64,000 bases of DNA from NCBI RefSeq assembly GCF_000708755.2, contig NZ_JGVU02000007.1, forward strand, positions 124,001 through 188,000, in the 5' to 3' direction. Shown piece by piece: positions 9,191-16,709 of the stretch. Position 1 is the stretch's first letter, and every line of letters starts with the position of its first letter. The stretch is from Metabacillus indicus LMG 22858 (GTDB lineage Bacteria > Bacillota > Bacilli > Bacillales > Bacillaceae). The notes beneath the pieces were generated by a model that saw only the letters and a list, made by a program, of their open reading frames with translations, was not told where the DNA came from and searched no databases. The translations under genes and the position numbers were made by a program.

Positions 9191-9215
9191 GCCCCGCTTT
9201 CGCGCCAAGCGGGGC
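9191..9215. other. GC-rich inverted repeat after the KinB-like gene
   Basis: GCCCCGCTT and AAGCGGGGC form a 9-bp perfect stem with a 7-base loop, one base beyond the kinase stop codon. On the minus strand it is followed by AAAAACAGG, not a T-run, so it is a poor intrinsic terminator. It may still protect mRNA ends. Confidence 0.45.
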
Positions 9216-9216
9216 T

Positions 9217-10470
9217 CTATTTGCTCTTTATGTACTTCAGCGGCAGAATCATCGTGACCTCGGTTCCAAGACCAACTTCACTCTTATAGGCGACCCTGCC
9301 TTTCATTGTTTCAATGATGCGGATTGACACCGTGGTTCCAAGGCCGGTGCCATTGTCTTTAGTTGTATAAAAAACAGTTCCGATCTTAGACAGCTGATCG
9401 GCGTTCATTCCCTTTCCTGTATCCGTAATCACGGTGAAGGCGCTCATATTTTTTGAGTATAGGTGAACCCGGACGCTGCCGCCTGCCGGCGTGGCTTCGA
9501 TCGCATTTTTTTGGAGATTAACGAGCGCCTGCTTCAGCTGGCTTCGGTCTGTTTCGATATAAAGTCCCGGCTTCAGCTGATGGGAAAGCCTGACACCTCG
9601 CTTCGCTGCCAGAGGGTGCAGCAGCTGGACGACTTCCATAATCAGTTCTGAAAGCTGAAATTCTTCGATTTGCTTAAGCTTTGGTTTAGCGAAATTCAGG
9701 TAGTCAGTAAGAATGCTCTCCGCCCTTCCAAGTTCACTCATGATCAGGTGCATGTACTGTTCATCATTTTTATGATTTTTACCCATCAGCTGCAGGAACC
9801 CTTTAACAACTGTCAGCGGGTTTCTGACTTCATGTGCGATTGATGCAGCCAGTTCGCCTATCGTCGTTAATTTTTCCGTACGGATCATTTCTTGCTTCAT
9901 CATCTTGCGTTCAATTCCCGCTTCAAGCACCTTTGAGGATACCCCAATCGCCAACACCTGGAGAAAGCCAAGGATACAAACATAAATGAAAAGCTCGTTT
10001 CCGGTTTCCATGGTGCTTGCGAGCAAATAGGCAAGCAAAATGGACAGCTGGATCAAGGTTGGCCAAAAGCTGATAATAATGGATAATTGCACCCTTTTTT
10101 TAGGCTTATATTTTCTGAAGCGCTTTGAAAATAAGAAAGGAACAATCAGGGAAAGACTTGCGCTCAAATAGCCAAACCAAAGAGCATCTCCTCCGAGATA
10201 TGTTCTTGCGGCCAGAATAAACCCGAATGCGATAAGACCTGCACCCGGTCCGCCGTACAGCATCGCAAGCACCATGGGAACATAGCGCAGATCCCAGTAA
10301 AGCCCATATTCATAGTATGCAAAAATCATGCACAAAAAAGATGCTGCTCCGTATAGAATTCCTGAAAAGTAAGGAGAAGTGACCATCCGCCTGTTTTCAA
10401 AAAAGACAGAATAAATCAGGACCGGAACCAGCACAATCAAGATATGAAGCATAAGTTTCTCTGCAAGCAT
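9217..10470 (-). CDS. KinB-like membrane sensor histidine kinase
   Basis: 417-residue orphan-type sensor kinase. The first about 190 residues form six or so membrane segments of the 5TM/LytS-KinB receptor type, then the dimerisation/phosphoacceptor box SIAHEVRNPLTVVKGFLQLM (His in HEVRNP), the N box NLQKNAIEATP, G1 ITDTGKGM and G2 NGTGLGTTVSIRI. The arrangement resembles sporulation kinases such as KinB, which feed the Spo0F phosphorelay. No response regulator is adjacent, in keeping with such a role. The start ATG is preceded by GGGGAAA. The signal sensed is unknown; proximity to cstA could be incidental. Confidence 0.82.
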   Translation of the reverse strand: MLAEKLMLHILIVLVPVLIYSVFFENRRMVTSPYFSGILYGAASFLCMIFAYYEYGLYWDLRYVPMVLAMLYGGPGAGLIAFGFILAARTYLGGDALWFGYLSASLSLIVPFLFSKRFRKYKPKKRVQLSIIISFWPTLIQLSILLAYLLASTMETGNELFIYVCILGFLQVLAIGVSSKVLEAGIERKMMKQEMIRTEKLTTIGELAASIAHEVRNPLTVVKGFLQLMGKNHKNDEQYMHLIMSELGRAESILTDYLNFAKPKLKQIEEFQLSELIMEVVQLLHPLAAKRGVRLSHQLKPGLYIETDRSQLKQALVNLQKNAIEATPAGGSVRVHLYSKNMSAFTVITDTGKGMNADQLSKIGTVFYTTKDNGTGLGTTVSIRIIETMKGRVAYKSEVGLGTEVTMILPLKYIKSK

Positions 10471-10612
10471 CGCAATTTCCCCAATTATTTTTTATATAGT
10501 ATGGTTGTATTCGACAAAAAGCGCAAAATTCCTTTCCTTTTTTAATAGGACGCTTTTTTTAATTAACGCTCTTAATCCTGTACAGACTGCAGAAATTCTT
10601 TTAAACAAACGT

Positions 10613-10641
10613 TTGATTAAGGTTTCAATCCTCTTTATATC
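10613..10641 (+). promoter_or_regulatory. Candidate SigA promoter for the 62-codon gene
   Basis: TTGATT, a 17-bp spacer, then TATATC, ending about 30 bases before the TTG start of the small gene at 10672. Confidence 0.4.
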
Positions 10642-10671
10642 AGGTATTTTTACCATATGGAGGTGATGATC

Positions 10672-10860
10672 TTGACACAACGCAAAGAAAAGCTGAAACA
10701 GGACAACCCCGAACAAATTCCAGGCAGGGACGGTAAGACCATTCTTGAGCAGAAAAATGATTTGAACACAGATCCCGTTCCGCTGCAGGAGCTGAAGCTC
10801 AATGCAGAAGATGAGAAGAATAAACATAAAACGAAAAATAAATCTTCCAGTGAAGAGTGA
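10672..10860 (+). CDS. Small highly charged protein of unknown function
   Basis: 62-residue, very hydrophilic protein (starts MTQRKEKLKQDN, ends KNKHKTKNKSSSEE) without cysteine, tryptophan or a hydrophobic core, so it is probably intrinsically disordered. I choose the TTG start because GGAGG lies 8 bases before it; the ATG codons 6 and 15 bases upstream overlap that site. A candidate promoter stands upstream and a strong two-way terminator follows, so it is a self-contained transcription unit. Not recognised; small acid-soluble or stress-type proteins of bacilli have similar composition. Confidence 0.6.
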   Translation: MTQRKEKLKQDNPEQIPGRDGKTILEQKNDLNTDPVPLQELKLNAEDEKNKHKTKNKSSSEE

Positions 10861-10928
10861 ATAACGAGCAGAGCCGTTTGAGAGAAACTTCACTTGATGG
10901 CATTGTAATCACTGTCCGCGACAAATAA

Positions 10929-10977
10929 AAAATTCCCGAATCATTCTTATCGTAAATAAGATGATTCGGGATTTTTT
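10929..10977. terminator. Bidirectional terminator
   Basis: Stem CCCGAATCAT-CTTAT against ATAAGATGATTCGGG with T-runs on both sides. It serves the plus-strand 62-codon gene and the minus-strand anti-sigma gene that converge here. Confidence 0.85.
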
Positions 10978-10981
10978 CCAT

Positions 10982-12019
10982 CTATTTTCTTGCCAGGTCT
11001 GCTTCGCCAATTCCCTCGATAATCAGTTTAAGCTTGGTTGACTGATTATAAGAAGTGACGGGAAAGTTTGTTGAAATAATGGTTTTGTTTGTTTGTCTAT
11101 CCATGCTGAAGCCGCTGTCTGCCTTGTATTCATTTCCATCTTCATCAATCATTTTCATACGGTGCGCAAAAAGATTTTCATCTTCATATTCCCCCTCTAA
11201 AGAAAAGATCAGATTCAGTGAAGTTGGATTTGCCTCAGCTTTAGAAACGTTAATCGCAGATGTCCCGTCCTTCATTACATATTGAACGCTAAAATTTTCT
11301 TTCAGCATATTGCTGTCCGCTGCAGCTAATTCCCACTTCCCGTCAATTTTTTTCATATCATTCGTTCCGTAAAAGACGTTGACGCTTTCTACTTCTACAA
11401 CAGCTCCCTTCAAGGCTGGAATCTGCCCCTTATGGGATTCACCAATGACATCGTACTGGATTTCCCCTGACTCTTTATCCATCAGCGGATTTCTTGAATC
11501 GGATATAAACAGGTGACTGTTGTTTCCCTTCAAAGCCTTTGTATCCGGAATAAATTCTGCGATATATTCACCATTCCCGTTTTTAACCCGATAATCCATA
11601 GTTACTTCTTGTGCGCCAACCAGAATGGACGGATCTTCAAATGTAAGTTCAAAGCTCATTCCTGCTTTATTCTTATCCGAGAAATAGCGGGACAGTGCTA
11701 TGTTAATGTTCTGATCGGCTGCTGTACTAGTATTTTCTTGTATAAATCCATGATCTGCAGCTTGCTCGATCCCTTTATCTCCAAAGGAAAAAAATTCGTT
11801 CACTCCAGCCATTACATGCTCATTGGATAGGACAGCCCCCGTAATGAATAGAGCGCAAGCGGCGGCTGCAGCTTGTTTCCAAATGTAGCTGACTTTCTTC
11901 TTCTTTGATTTGACGCGGATTAAATCATAAGACTGCTCTATAGACTGTCTTACTTTAGCGGGAATCTCCCGTTCTTTGTTCATCGCCTGATTCATCTCAT
12001 TTTCGAAATTATCTTTCAT
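10982..12019 (-). CDS. DUF4179-type membrane anti-sigma factor
   Basis: 345-residue single-pass membrane protein. The cytoplasmic N-terminal part (about 1-45) is charged and would bind the sigma factor; a transmembrane helix follows at about 48-65 (QAAAAACALFITGAVL); the rest is an extracytoplasmic domain of the DUF4179 kind. Such proteins are encoded after ECF sigma factors and act as their anti-sigma regulators. The gene overlaps the sigma gene by 11 bases, giving coupled translation and a fixed ratio. The ATG has GGAGTG upstream. The stimulus is unknown. Confidence 0.8.
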   Translation of the reverse strand: MKDNFENEMNQAMNKEREIPAKVRQSIEQSYDLIRVKSKKKKVSYIWKQAAAAACALFITGAVLSNEHVMAGVNEFFSFGDKGIEQAADHGFIQENTSTAADQNINIALSRYFSDKNKAGMSFELTFEDPSILVGAQEVTMDYRVKNGNGEYIAEFIPDTKALKGNNSHLFISDSRNPLMDKESGEIQYDVIGESHKGQIPALKGAVVEVESVNVFYGTNDMKKIDGKWELAAADSNMLKENFSVQYVMKDGTSAINVSKAEANPTSLNLIFSLEGEYEDENLFAHRMKMIDEDGNEYKADSGFSMDRQTNKTIISTNFPVTSYNQSTKLKLIIEGIGEADLARK

Positions 12020-12539
12020 GTACCATCACTCCTTCGGTTTTATAATAAGTCGTTCTCAAAATTGATTTAGCTCTGGAGAGTCTCGATTTAATCGTCCCTT
12101 CCGGCTCTTTTAAAAATTCACTGATTTCTTTTACATTCAATCCGACAATGTAATATAAAATAAGTGCTAATCTGTACACATCATTTAAACTGTTAAGTGC
12201 GTCCTCCAATTCAAGCTTCCCGTATCCATCATTTTTTTCCGCCGGAAGCAGATGATCGTGAAAAACAGCAGCGCCTTTGTTCTTTTTCAGCAGACTGTTG
12301 CATTTATTGATCAGGATTTTACAGATCCATGTATTGAAGTACTCGTCGTTTTTTAACATATGGAGTTTTTCGTAAGCCGAGATGATCGTATCCTGCATAG
12401 CATCCGCCACATCTTCATCGTTGTTTAACAATCTGCTCGCCGTTCTGTACAATACATCTTCATATTGTCTGACAAGTAAAACAAATGCTTCGCCATCTCC
12501 CTTTTTTGCCTTTTTTACTAAAGCTTTCAATGATCCCAT
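12009..12539 (-). CDS. ECF-family RNA polymerase sigma factor
   Basis: 176-residue extracytoplasmic-function sigma factor with only regions 2 and 4. Region 2 shows FVLLVRQYEDVLYRTASRLL and the core-binding DVADAMQDTIISAYEKLH; region 4 shows LALILYYIVGLNVKEISEFL with a helix-turn-helix ending GTIKSRLSRAKSIL, the -35 recognition helix. It is co-transcribed with the anti-sigma gene that overlaps its 3' end. The start ATG follows AAGGGGGTG. A possible self-recognised promoter lies upstream (12581-12608). Confidence 0.9.
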   Translation of the reverse strand: MGSLKALVKKAKKGDGEAFVLLVRQYEDVLYRTASRLLNNDEDVADAMQDTIISAYEKLHMLKNDEYFNTWICKILINKCNSLLKKNKGAAVFHDHLLPAEKNDGYGKLELEDALNSLNDVYRLALILYYIVGLNVKEISEFLKEPEGTIKSRLSRAKSILRTTYYKTEGVMVHER

Positions 12540-12580
12540 TCAGGCACCCCCTTACCGATTGTTTTGTTTTTCTATTGATT

Positions 12581-12608
12581 AGATAAGGCACCACATCAAT
12601 TGGTTGCA
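12581..12608 (-). promoter_or_regulatory. Candidate autoregulated ECF promoter
   Basis: On the minus strand TGCAACC (12608-12602, with the AAC core usual for ECF -35 elements) is followed after 16 bp by TATCT. The spacing suits an ECF promoter but the -10 is not the common CGTC type. Assignment is tentative. Confidence 0.35.
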
Positions 12609-12701
12609 TAAATTTATCGACTGTCCTTCATTTGTTTGACTATGTATGCTATTAGCTTCATAATTTCTTAGATTCTTGAAACAGCTCTATGATAGAATAC
12701 C

Positions 12702-12752
12702 AAAAAAAGGCGGCAGCCCCTCCATAAAAGAAGGGCTGCCGCCTTTTCATTT
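12702..12752 (-). terminator. Terminator of the acetate permease operon
   Basis: AAAGGCGGCAGCCC pairs perfectly with GGGCTGCCGCCTTT (14 bp) and is followed on the minus strand by a T-run. Confidence 0.92.
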
Positions 12753-12759
12753 TTCTAGA

Positions 12760-14286
12760 TCACTTCATTCCCGTATTCGCCTTTACGAGAATTTCATCAA
12801 ATTTCTTTGCATCTTCTTTTTTACTCGACACAATCGTTCCAATGTATGCTCCTAAAAAGCCAAGCGGTATGGATACAATGCCCGGGTTTGAGAGGCTGAA
12901 CAGCGGCTCTCCCGTTAAGATTGCCGCTCCTTCAGGCGACCATACGTTAGGACTGATGGCAACCAGAAACAAAGAGCTGAACAGGCCTGTCAGCATTCCC
13001 GTTACGGCACCTGCCGTGTTAAACTTCCTCCAGAAAATAGTCAGAACTAGAATTGGAAGGTTCGCACTCGCAGCAACCGCAAAGGCAAGCGCAACGAGGA
13101 AAGCGACATTCATATTTTGAGCAAAGAGAGCCAAAAGAATGGACAGAACAGCCACACCGATTGAAGCCCATCTTGCTGCCACAACCTGCTCTTTCTCTGT
13201 TGCCTCCCCGCGGCGGAGGATATGACTGTAAAAATCATGGGCAAAAGCGGAAGCCGCTGAAAGCACGAGACCGGCCACTACTGCAAGAATCGTCGCAAAG
13301 GCAACAGCCGATACGAATGCAAACAGGAAGTCGCCGCCAATCGCTTCAGCGAGAAGCGGTGCCGCCATGTTTCCTGCCGCATTTGCAGCCACAATGTTGT
13401 CATAGCCGACAAACGCCGCAGCGCCAAAGCCAAGAAAGACCGTCATTACATAGAAAGCGCCGATAATCCATGTTGCATAAACAACTGATTTCCGGGCCGT
13501 AATCGCATCCTTTACTGTGAAAAAGCGAATCAGGATATGCGGAAGTCCTGCCGTACCCAGGACAAGCGCAAGATTCAGGGAAATCGTATCAAGCGGATTT
13601 GTGAATTTGTTCCCCGGATTCAGGAAGCTTTCTCCAAGCGGAGTAGCTGTCTGCATCTCAGAGAACATTTTCGCAATGCTGAAATCAAATTTTGCAAATA
13701 CAATAACAGATATAATAAACGTCCCAATCATCAGCAGAACGGCTTTAACAATCTGAACCCAGCTCGTTGCGGTCATACCGCCGAACACAACGTAAATCGT
13801 CATCAGCGTTCCTACGATCAGGACAGAGTACACATAATCAATGCCAAGCAGGAGATGAATGAGGCCGCCTGCACCTACGAGCTGCGCAATCATATAAAAT
13901 ATCGAAATGGAGATGGTATTAAGGGCTGCCACACCGCGTACCTTGCTGTTGTTAAACCTTGCTGCGATCATATCCGCCATCGTATACTTGCCCAAATTGC
14001 GGAGCGGCTCAGCGACTATGTATAACACGACAAGATATGCCACAAGAAAACCAATACTGTAAAAGAAGCCGTCAAATCCAGAAAGCGCTATCATTCCTGC
14101 GATACCCAAAAAGGACGCCGCAGACATGTAGTCTCCTGCTATAGCCAGTCCATTCTGAAACCCGGTGAGACTGCTGTCTGCTGTATAGAAATCACTCGTT
14201 GTCTTCGTGCGCTTTGAGGCGAAATAAGTAATGAATAAGGTCATAATGACGATCCCTAAAAAGAGGGAGAATGCCAGCATATTCAT
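12760..14286 (-). CDS. actP: Cation/acetate symporter of the SSS family
   Basis: 508-residue sodium:solute symporter with about 13 membrane helices. SDFYTADSSLTGFQNGLAIAGDYMSAASFLG near the N-terminus, YTMADMIAARF and the GLVLSAASAFAHDFY stretch are those of ActP/YwcA acetate permeases, which take up acetate and related short-chain acids with a cation. It follows its DUF485 partner gene by 15 bp, the same arrangement as yjcH-actP in E. coli and ywcB-ywcA in B. subtilis. The ATG is preceded by AAGGAGG. Confidence 0.9.
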   Translation of the reverse strand: MNMLAFSLFLGIVIMTLFITYFASKRTKTTSDFYTADSSLTGFQNGLAIAGDYMSAASFLGIAGMIALSGFDGFFYSIGFLVAYLVVLYIVAEPLRNLGKYTMADMIAARFNNSKVRGVAALNTISISIFYMIAQLVGAGGLIHLLLGIDYVYSVLIVGTLMTIYVVFGGMTATSWVQIVKAVLLMIGTFIISVIVFAKFDFSIAKMFSEMQTATPLGESFLNPGNKFTNPLDTISLNLALVLGTAGLPHILIRFFTVKDAITARKSVVYATWIIGAFYVMTVFLGFGAAAFVGYDNIVAANAAGNMAAPLLAEAIGGDFLFAFVSAVAFATILAVVAGLVLSAASAFAHDFYSHILRRGEATEKEQVVAARWASIGVAVLSILLALFAQNMNVAFLVALAFAVAASANLPILVLTIFWRKFNTAGAVTGMLTGLFSSLFLVAISPNVWSPEGAAILTGEPLFSLSNPGIVSIPLGFLGAYIGTIVSSKKEDAKKFDEILVKANTGMK

Positions 14287-14301
14287 GGTTCGGTTTCCTC
14301 C

Positions 14302-14634
14302 TTACCTAGTTGACTCTGATTTGATTGTTTCTACGATCTCGTCAAATTTCCTTGCTTTGCGGGAATACATCATACAAAGAGCCCACGTCATGATAAACTG
14401 TGCAAATGCGAATACCCACGCCCAGCTGACGGGTCCTGCTGCAGGCTGATTTAAAACATCGGAATACGCCGTAAGGACCGGCAGCGTAAAATAAAATGCC
14501 AAAAAGAATAAGGACATCGGGAGAATAAAACTCCGCTTGGCTTGAAGCAGCTTCTGAAAGGACTCGGACTGTACAATTTTTGTGTAATCGACTGCAGATG
14601 GGGCCGCTTTAACTTGTTTTTTTCCATCGTTCAC
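14302..14634 (-). CDS. DUF485 membrane protein (YwcB/YjcH-like), ActP partner
   Basis: 110-residue protein with a hydrophilic N-terminus (SAVDYTKIVQSESFQKLLQ) and two transmembrane helices (FILPMSLFFLAFYFTLPV and WVFAFAQFIMTWALCMMY) followed by the charged tail YSRKARKFDEIVE, as in the DUF485 family. It is regularly encoded just before acetate permeases; its molecular role is unknown. It starts with GTG, chosen because AGGAGG lies 8 bases upstream. First gene of the actP operon. Confidence 0.87.
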   Translation of the reverse strand: MNDGKKQVKAAPSAVDYTKIVQSESFQKLLQAKRSFILPMSLFFLAFYFTLPVLTAYSDVLNQPAAGPVSWAWVFAFAQFIMTWALCMMYSRKARKFDEIVETIKSESTR

Positions 14635-14849
14635 GCTACATTCCTCCTCAGGTTACAATCTGGCCGTTAACCTTCCTTTCCTTCCATATTTTCACACTCT
14701 CATTATATAGTTACCTGAAAAGTATGTAAATTCAGAAATCTTAACTTTTAAAATTAGCATCTTTCGAATCATACAAAGATAGATAATCTCGGCTAGGTAG
14801 ACTAAAATAAAAAGGATTACTGAATTACGTTTTTTTACAGGAGGATATT

Positions 14850-16055
14850 ATGGAGAAGAACCAATCCCTTCCGACCAGGAAATTGCTTGGCATCGCCGGT
14901 CTCGGGTGGCTGTTTGATGCAATGGATGTCGGCATGCTGTCGTTCATTATCGCGGCTCTTCAGTCTGACTGGGGACTCAGTGTAAAGGAAATGGCCTGGA
15001 TCGGGAGCATGAATTCGATCGGCATGGCTGTGGGCGCCCTCGTGTTCGGGCTGCTTTCAGATAAAATCGGCCGGAAACAGGTATTTATTATTACTCTACT
15101 TCTATTTTCTATCGGCAGCGGTTTGTCTGCCTTCACAACGACTCTTACTGCCTTTTTGATCCTGCGCTTTTTTGTCGGCATGGGGCTTGGAGGCGAGCTT
15201 CCAGTGGCATCTACCCTGGTGTCTGAGAGCGTTGCACCTGAAAAGAGAGGAAGAATCGTCGTCCTGCTTGAAAGCTTCTGGGCTGCAGGCTGGCTGATTG
15301 CTGCCCTTATTTCTTACTTTGTTATACCGTCGTACGGCTGGCAAACAGCGCTTCTGTTAAGTGCGCTGCCTGCGTTTTACGCGCTTTACCTGCGGCTGAA
15401 GCTTCCTGATTCGCCGCAATTCCTTGCTATAAAGAAAGAACAGCGTCCTTCTGTGCTTGAAAATATGAAAACGGTCTGGTCGAAACAATATGTCCGTCAG
15501 ACGACCATGCTTTGGATCTTATGGTTCTGTGTCGTCTTCTCTTATTACGGCATGTTCCTTTGGCTTCCGAGCGTCATGGTGCTGAAGGGGTTCAGCCTGA
15601 TCAAGAGCTTCCAGTACGTTCTCATCATGACTCTGGCCCAGCTTCCGGGTTATTTTACCGCAGCTTGGTTTATTGAAAGGTTCGGCCGGAAATTTGTGCT
15701 GACAACGTATCTCACAGGAACGGCCATAAGCGCGTATTTCTTCGGAACAGCTGAATCACTTGCGCTTCTGCTCACTTCGGGAATTTTCCTTTCATTCTTC
15801 AACCTGGGGGCATGGGGGGCACTATATGCGTATACTCCAGAGCAGTATCCGACTGCCGTAAGAGGAACCGGTGCAGGAATGGCCGCATCGTTTGGACGGA
15901 TCGGCGGAATTCTGGGTCCGCTGCTTGTCGGCTACTTAGTGGCTGCCGAAGCATCCATTACGTCCATCTTCACCATTTTCTGCGCCTCCATCTTGATTGG
16001 AGTCCTTGCTGTTATCGTACTCGGAAAAGAAACAAAGGCAAAAGTTCTTTCTTAA
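14850..16055 (+). CDS. niaP: NiaP-type niacin transporter (MFS)
   Basis: 401-residue major facilitator superfamily transporter with twelve predicted helices. The opening RKLLGIAGLGWLFDAMDVGM, the motif-A copy GLLSDKIGRKQVFI, and GMGLGGELPVASTLVSE match closely, from memory, the B. subtilis niacin permease NiaP (YceI). Family members import nicotinate/nicotinamide by proton symport, which would supply the salvage pathway encoded at 38-42 kb. The ATG follows GGAGGATATT and a two-way terminator follows. I do not see the TTAACA-N10-TGTTAA operator of the NAD operon here, so regulation may differ. Confidence 0.82.
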   Translation: MEKNQSLPTRKLLGIAGLGWLFDAMDVGMLSFIIAALQSDWGLSVKEMAWIGSMNSIGMAVGALVFGLLSDKIGRKQVFIITLLLFSIGSGLSAFTTTLTAFLILRFFVGMGLGGELPVASTLVSESVAPEKRGRIVVLLESFWAAGWLIAALISYFVIPSYGWQTALLLSALPAFYALYLRLKLPDSPQFLAIKKEQRPSVLENMKTVWSKQYVRQTTMLWILWFCVVFSYYGMFLWLPSVMVLKGFSLIKSFQYVLIMTLAQLPGYFTAAWFIERFGRKFVLTTYLTGTAISAYFFGTAESLALLLTSGIFLSFFNLGAWGALYAYTPEQYPTAVRGTGAGMAASFGRIGGILGPLLVGYLVAAEASITSIFTIFCASILIGVLAVIVLGKETKAKVLS

Positions 16056-16064
16056 AGAACGCTA

Positions 16065-16095
16065 AAAAACCTTCCGGCAGCTCCGGAAGGTTTTT
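16065..16095. terminator. Bidirectional terminator
   Basis: AAAAACCTTCCGG and CCGGAAGGTTTTT form a perfect stem with a 5-base loop and T/A runs on both sides, serving converging niaP and the PfpI-like gene. Confidence 0.88.
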
Positions 16096-16111
16096 ATCTG
16101 TTTATTTAAAG

Positions 16112-16633
16112 TCAATCAGCAAGAACATCCGCAAATGCCTTCACATAAGGCGGCAGATCCGGCGGCCTTCTGCTTGAGACAATGTGGCCGTCCACAATAA
16201 CTGGCACGTCATGCCAGATGGCGCCTGCATTTTCCATATCATCTTTAATGCCCGGTGTACTCGTGACATTTCTGCCCTCAAGAATTTTCGCAGAAATCAG
16301 CACCCAGCCTGCGTGGCAAATCTGCCCGATCGGCTTTTCTTTTTCGTGCATGTCCTTAACCATCTGAAGCACTTCAGGATACCTTCTAAGCTTATCAGGA
16401 GACCAGCCTCCAGGAACCAGGATGGCATCATAATCATCAGATTTGATGTCTCCAAAGGCGAAGTCCGATGTAGCAGGAACTCCATATTTTCCAATGTACG
16501 TCTCGTTTGCTTTTTCGCCGACAAGATGCACCTCTGCCCCTTCTTCCTGCAGGCGAAGCACAGGGTACCACAGTTCCAGATCCTCAAACTCTGCACTGAC
16601 AAGAGCAATCACTTTTTTATTTGCTAAACGCAT
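16112..16633 (-). CDS. DJ-1/PfpI-family protein
   Basis: 173-residue single-domain protein of the PfpI/YraA type. The nucleophile elbow PIGQICHAGWVLISA carries the reactive Cys followed by His, and the Glu near the N-terminus (SAEFEDLELWYP) is the usual partner acid. Members were described as intracellular proteases or as glyoxal/methylglyoxal-adduct deglycases and are often stress-induced; which applies here is open. The ATG follows GGAGGTGG. Single gene, sharing the terminator with niaP. Confidence 0.85.
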   Translation of the reverse strand: MRLANKKVIALVSAEFEDLELWYPVLRLQEEGAEVHLVGEKANETYIGKYGVPATSDFAFGDIKSDDYDAILVPGGWSPDKLRRYPEVLQMVKDMHEKEKPIGQICHAGWVLISAKILEGRNVTSTPGIKDDMENAGAIWHDVPVIVDGHIVSSRRPPDLPPYVKAFADVLAD

Positions 16634-16676
16634 CGAACCACCTCCACCATCAGTATAGCATGTCCTTTTGAGGAAT

Positions 16677-16709
16677 GAAAAAACAGGCTACGCTAAGCTC
16701 AGCCTGTTT
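16677..16709 (-). terminator. Terminator overlapping the exporter stop codon
   Basis: AAACAGGCT and AGCCTGTTT with an 11-base loop, followed on the minus strand by TTT. The TGA of the ABC gene lies in the hairpin. Confidence 0.75.

Noticed and set aside
9191-9215. Intrinsic terminator of the KinB-like gene
   Set aside because: The stem is good but the minus strand continues with A residues, not T, so I list it only as an inverted repeat.
10492-10893. 133-codon minus-strand frame
   Set aside because: It lies antisense to the small plus-strand gene at 10672 that has GGAGG and a promoter; the minus frame has no ribosome site and odd composition.
13053-14025. Long plus-strand frames opposite actP
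   Set aside because: Arg/Gln/Pro-rich translations typical of the complement of a membrane-protein gene; no ribosome sites.
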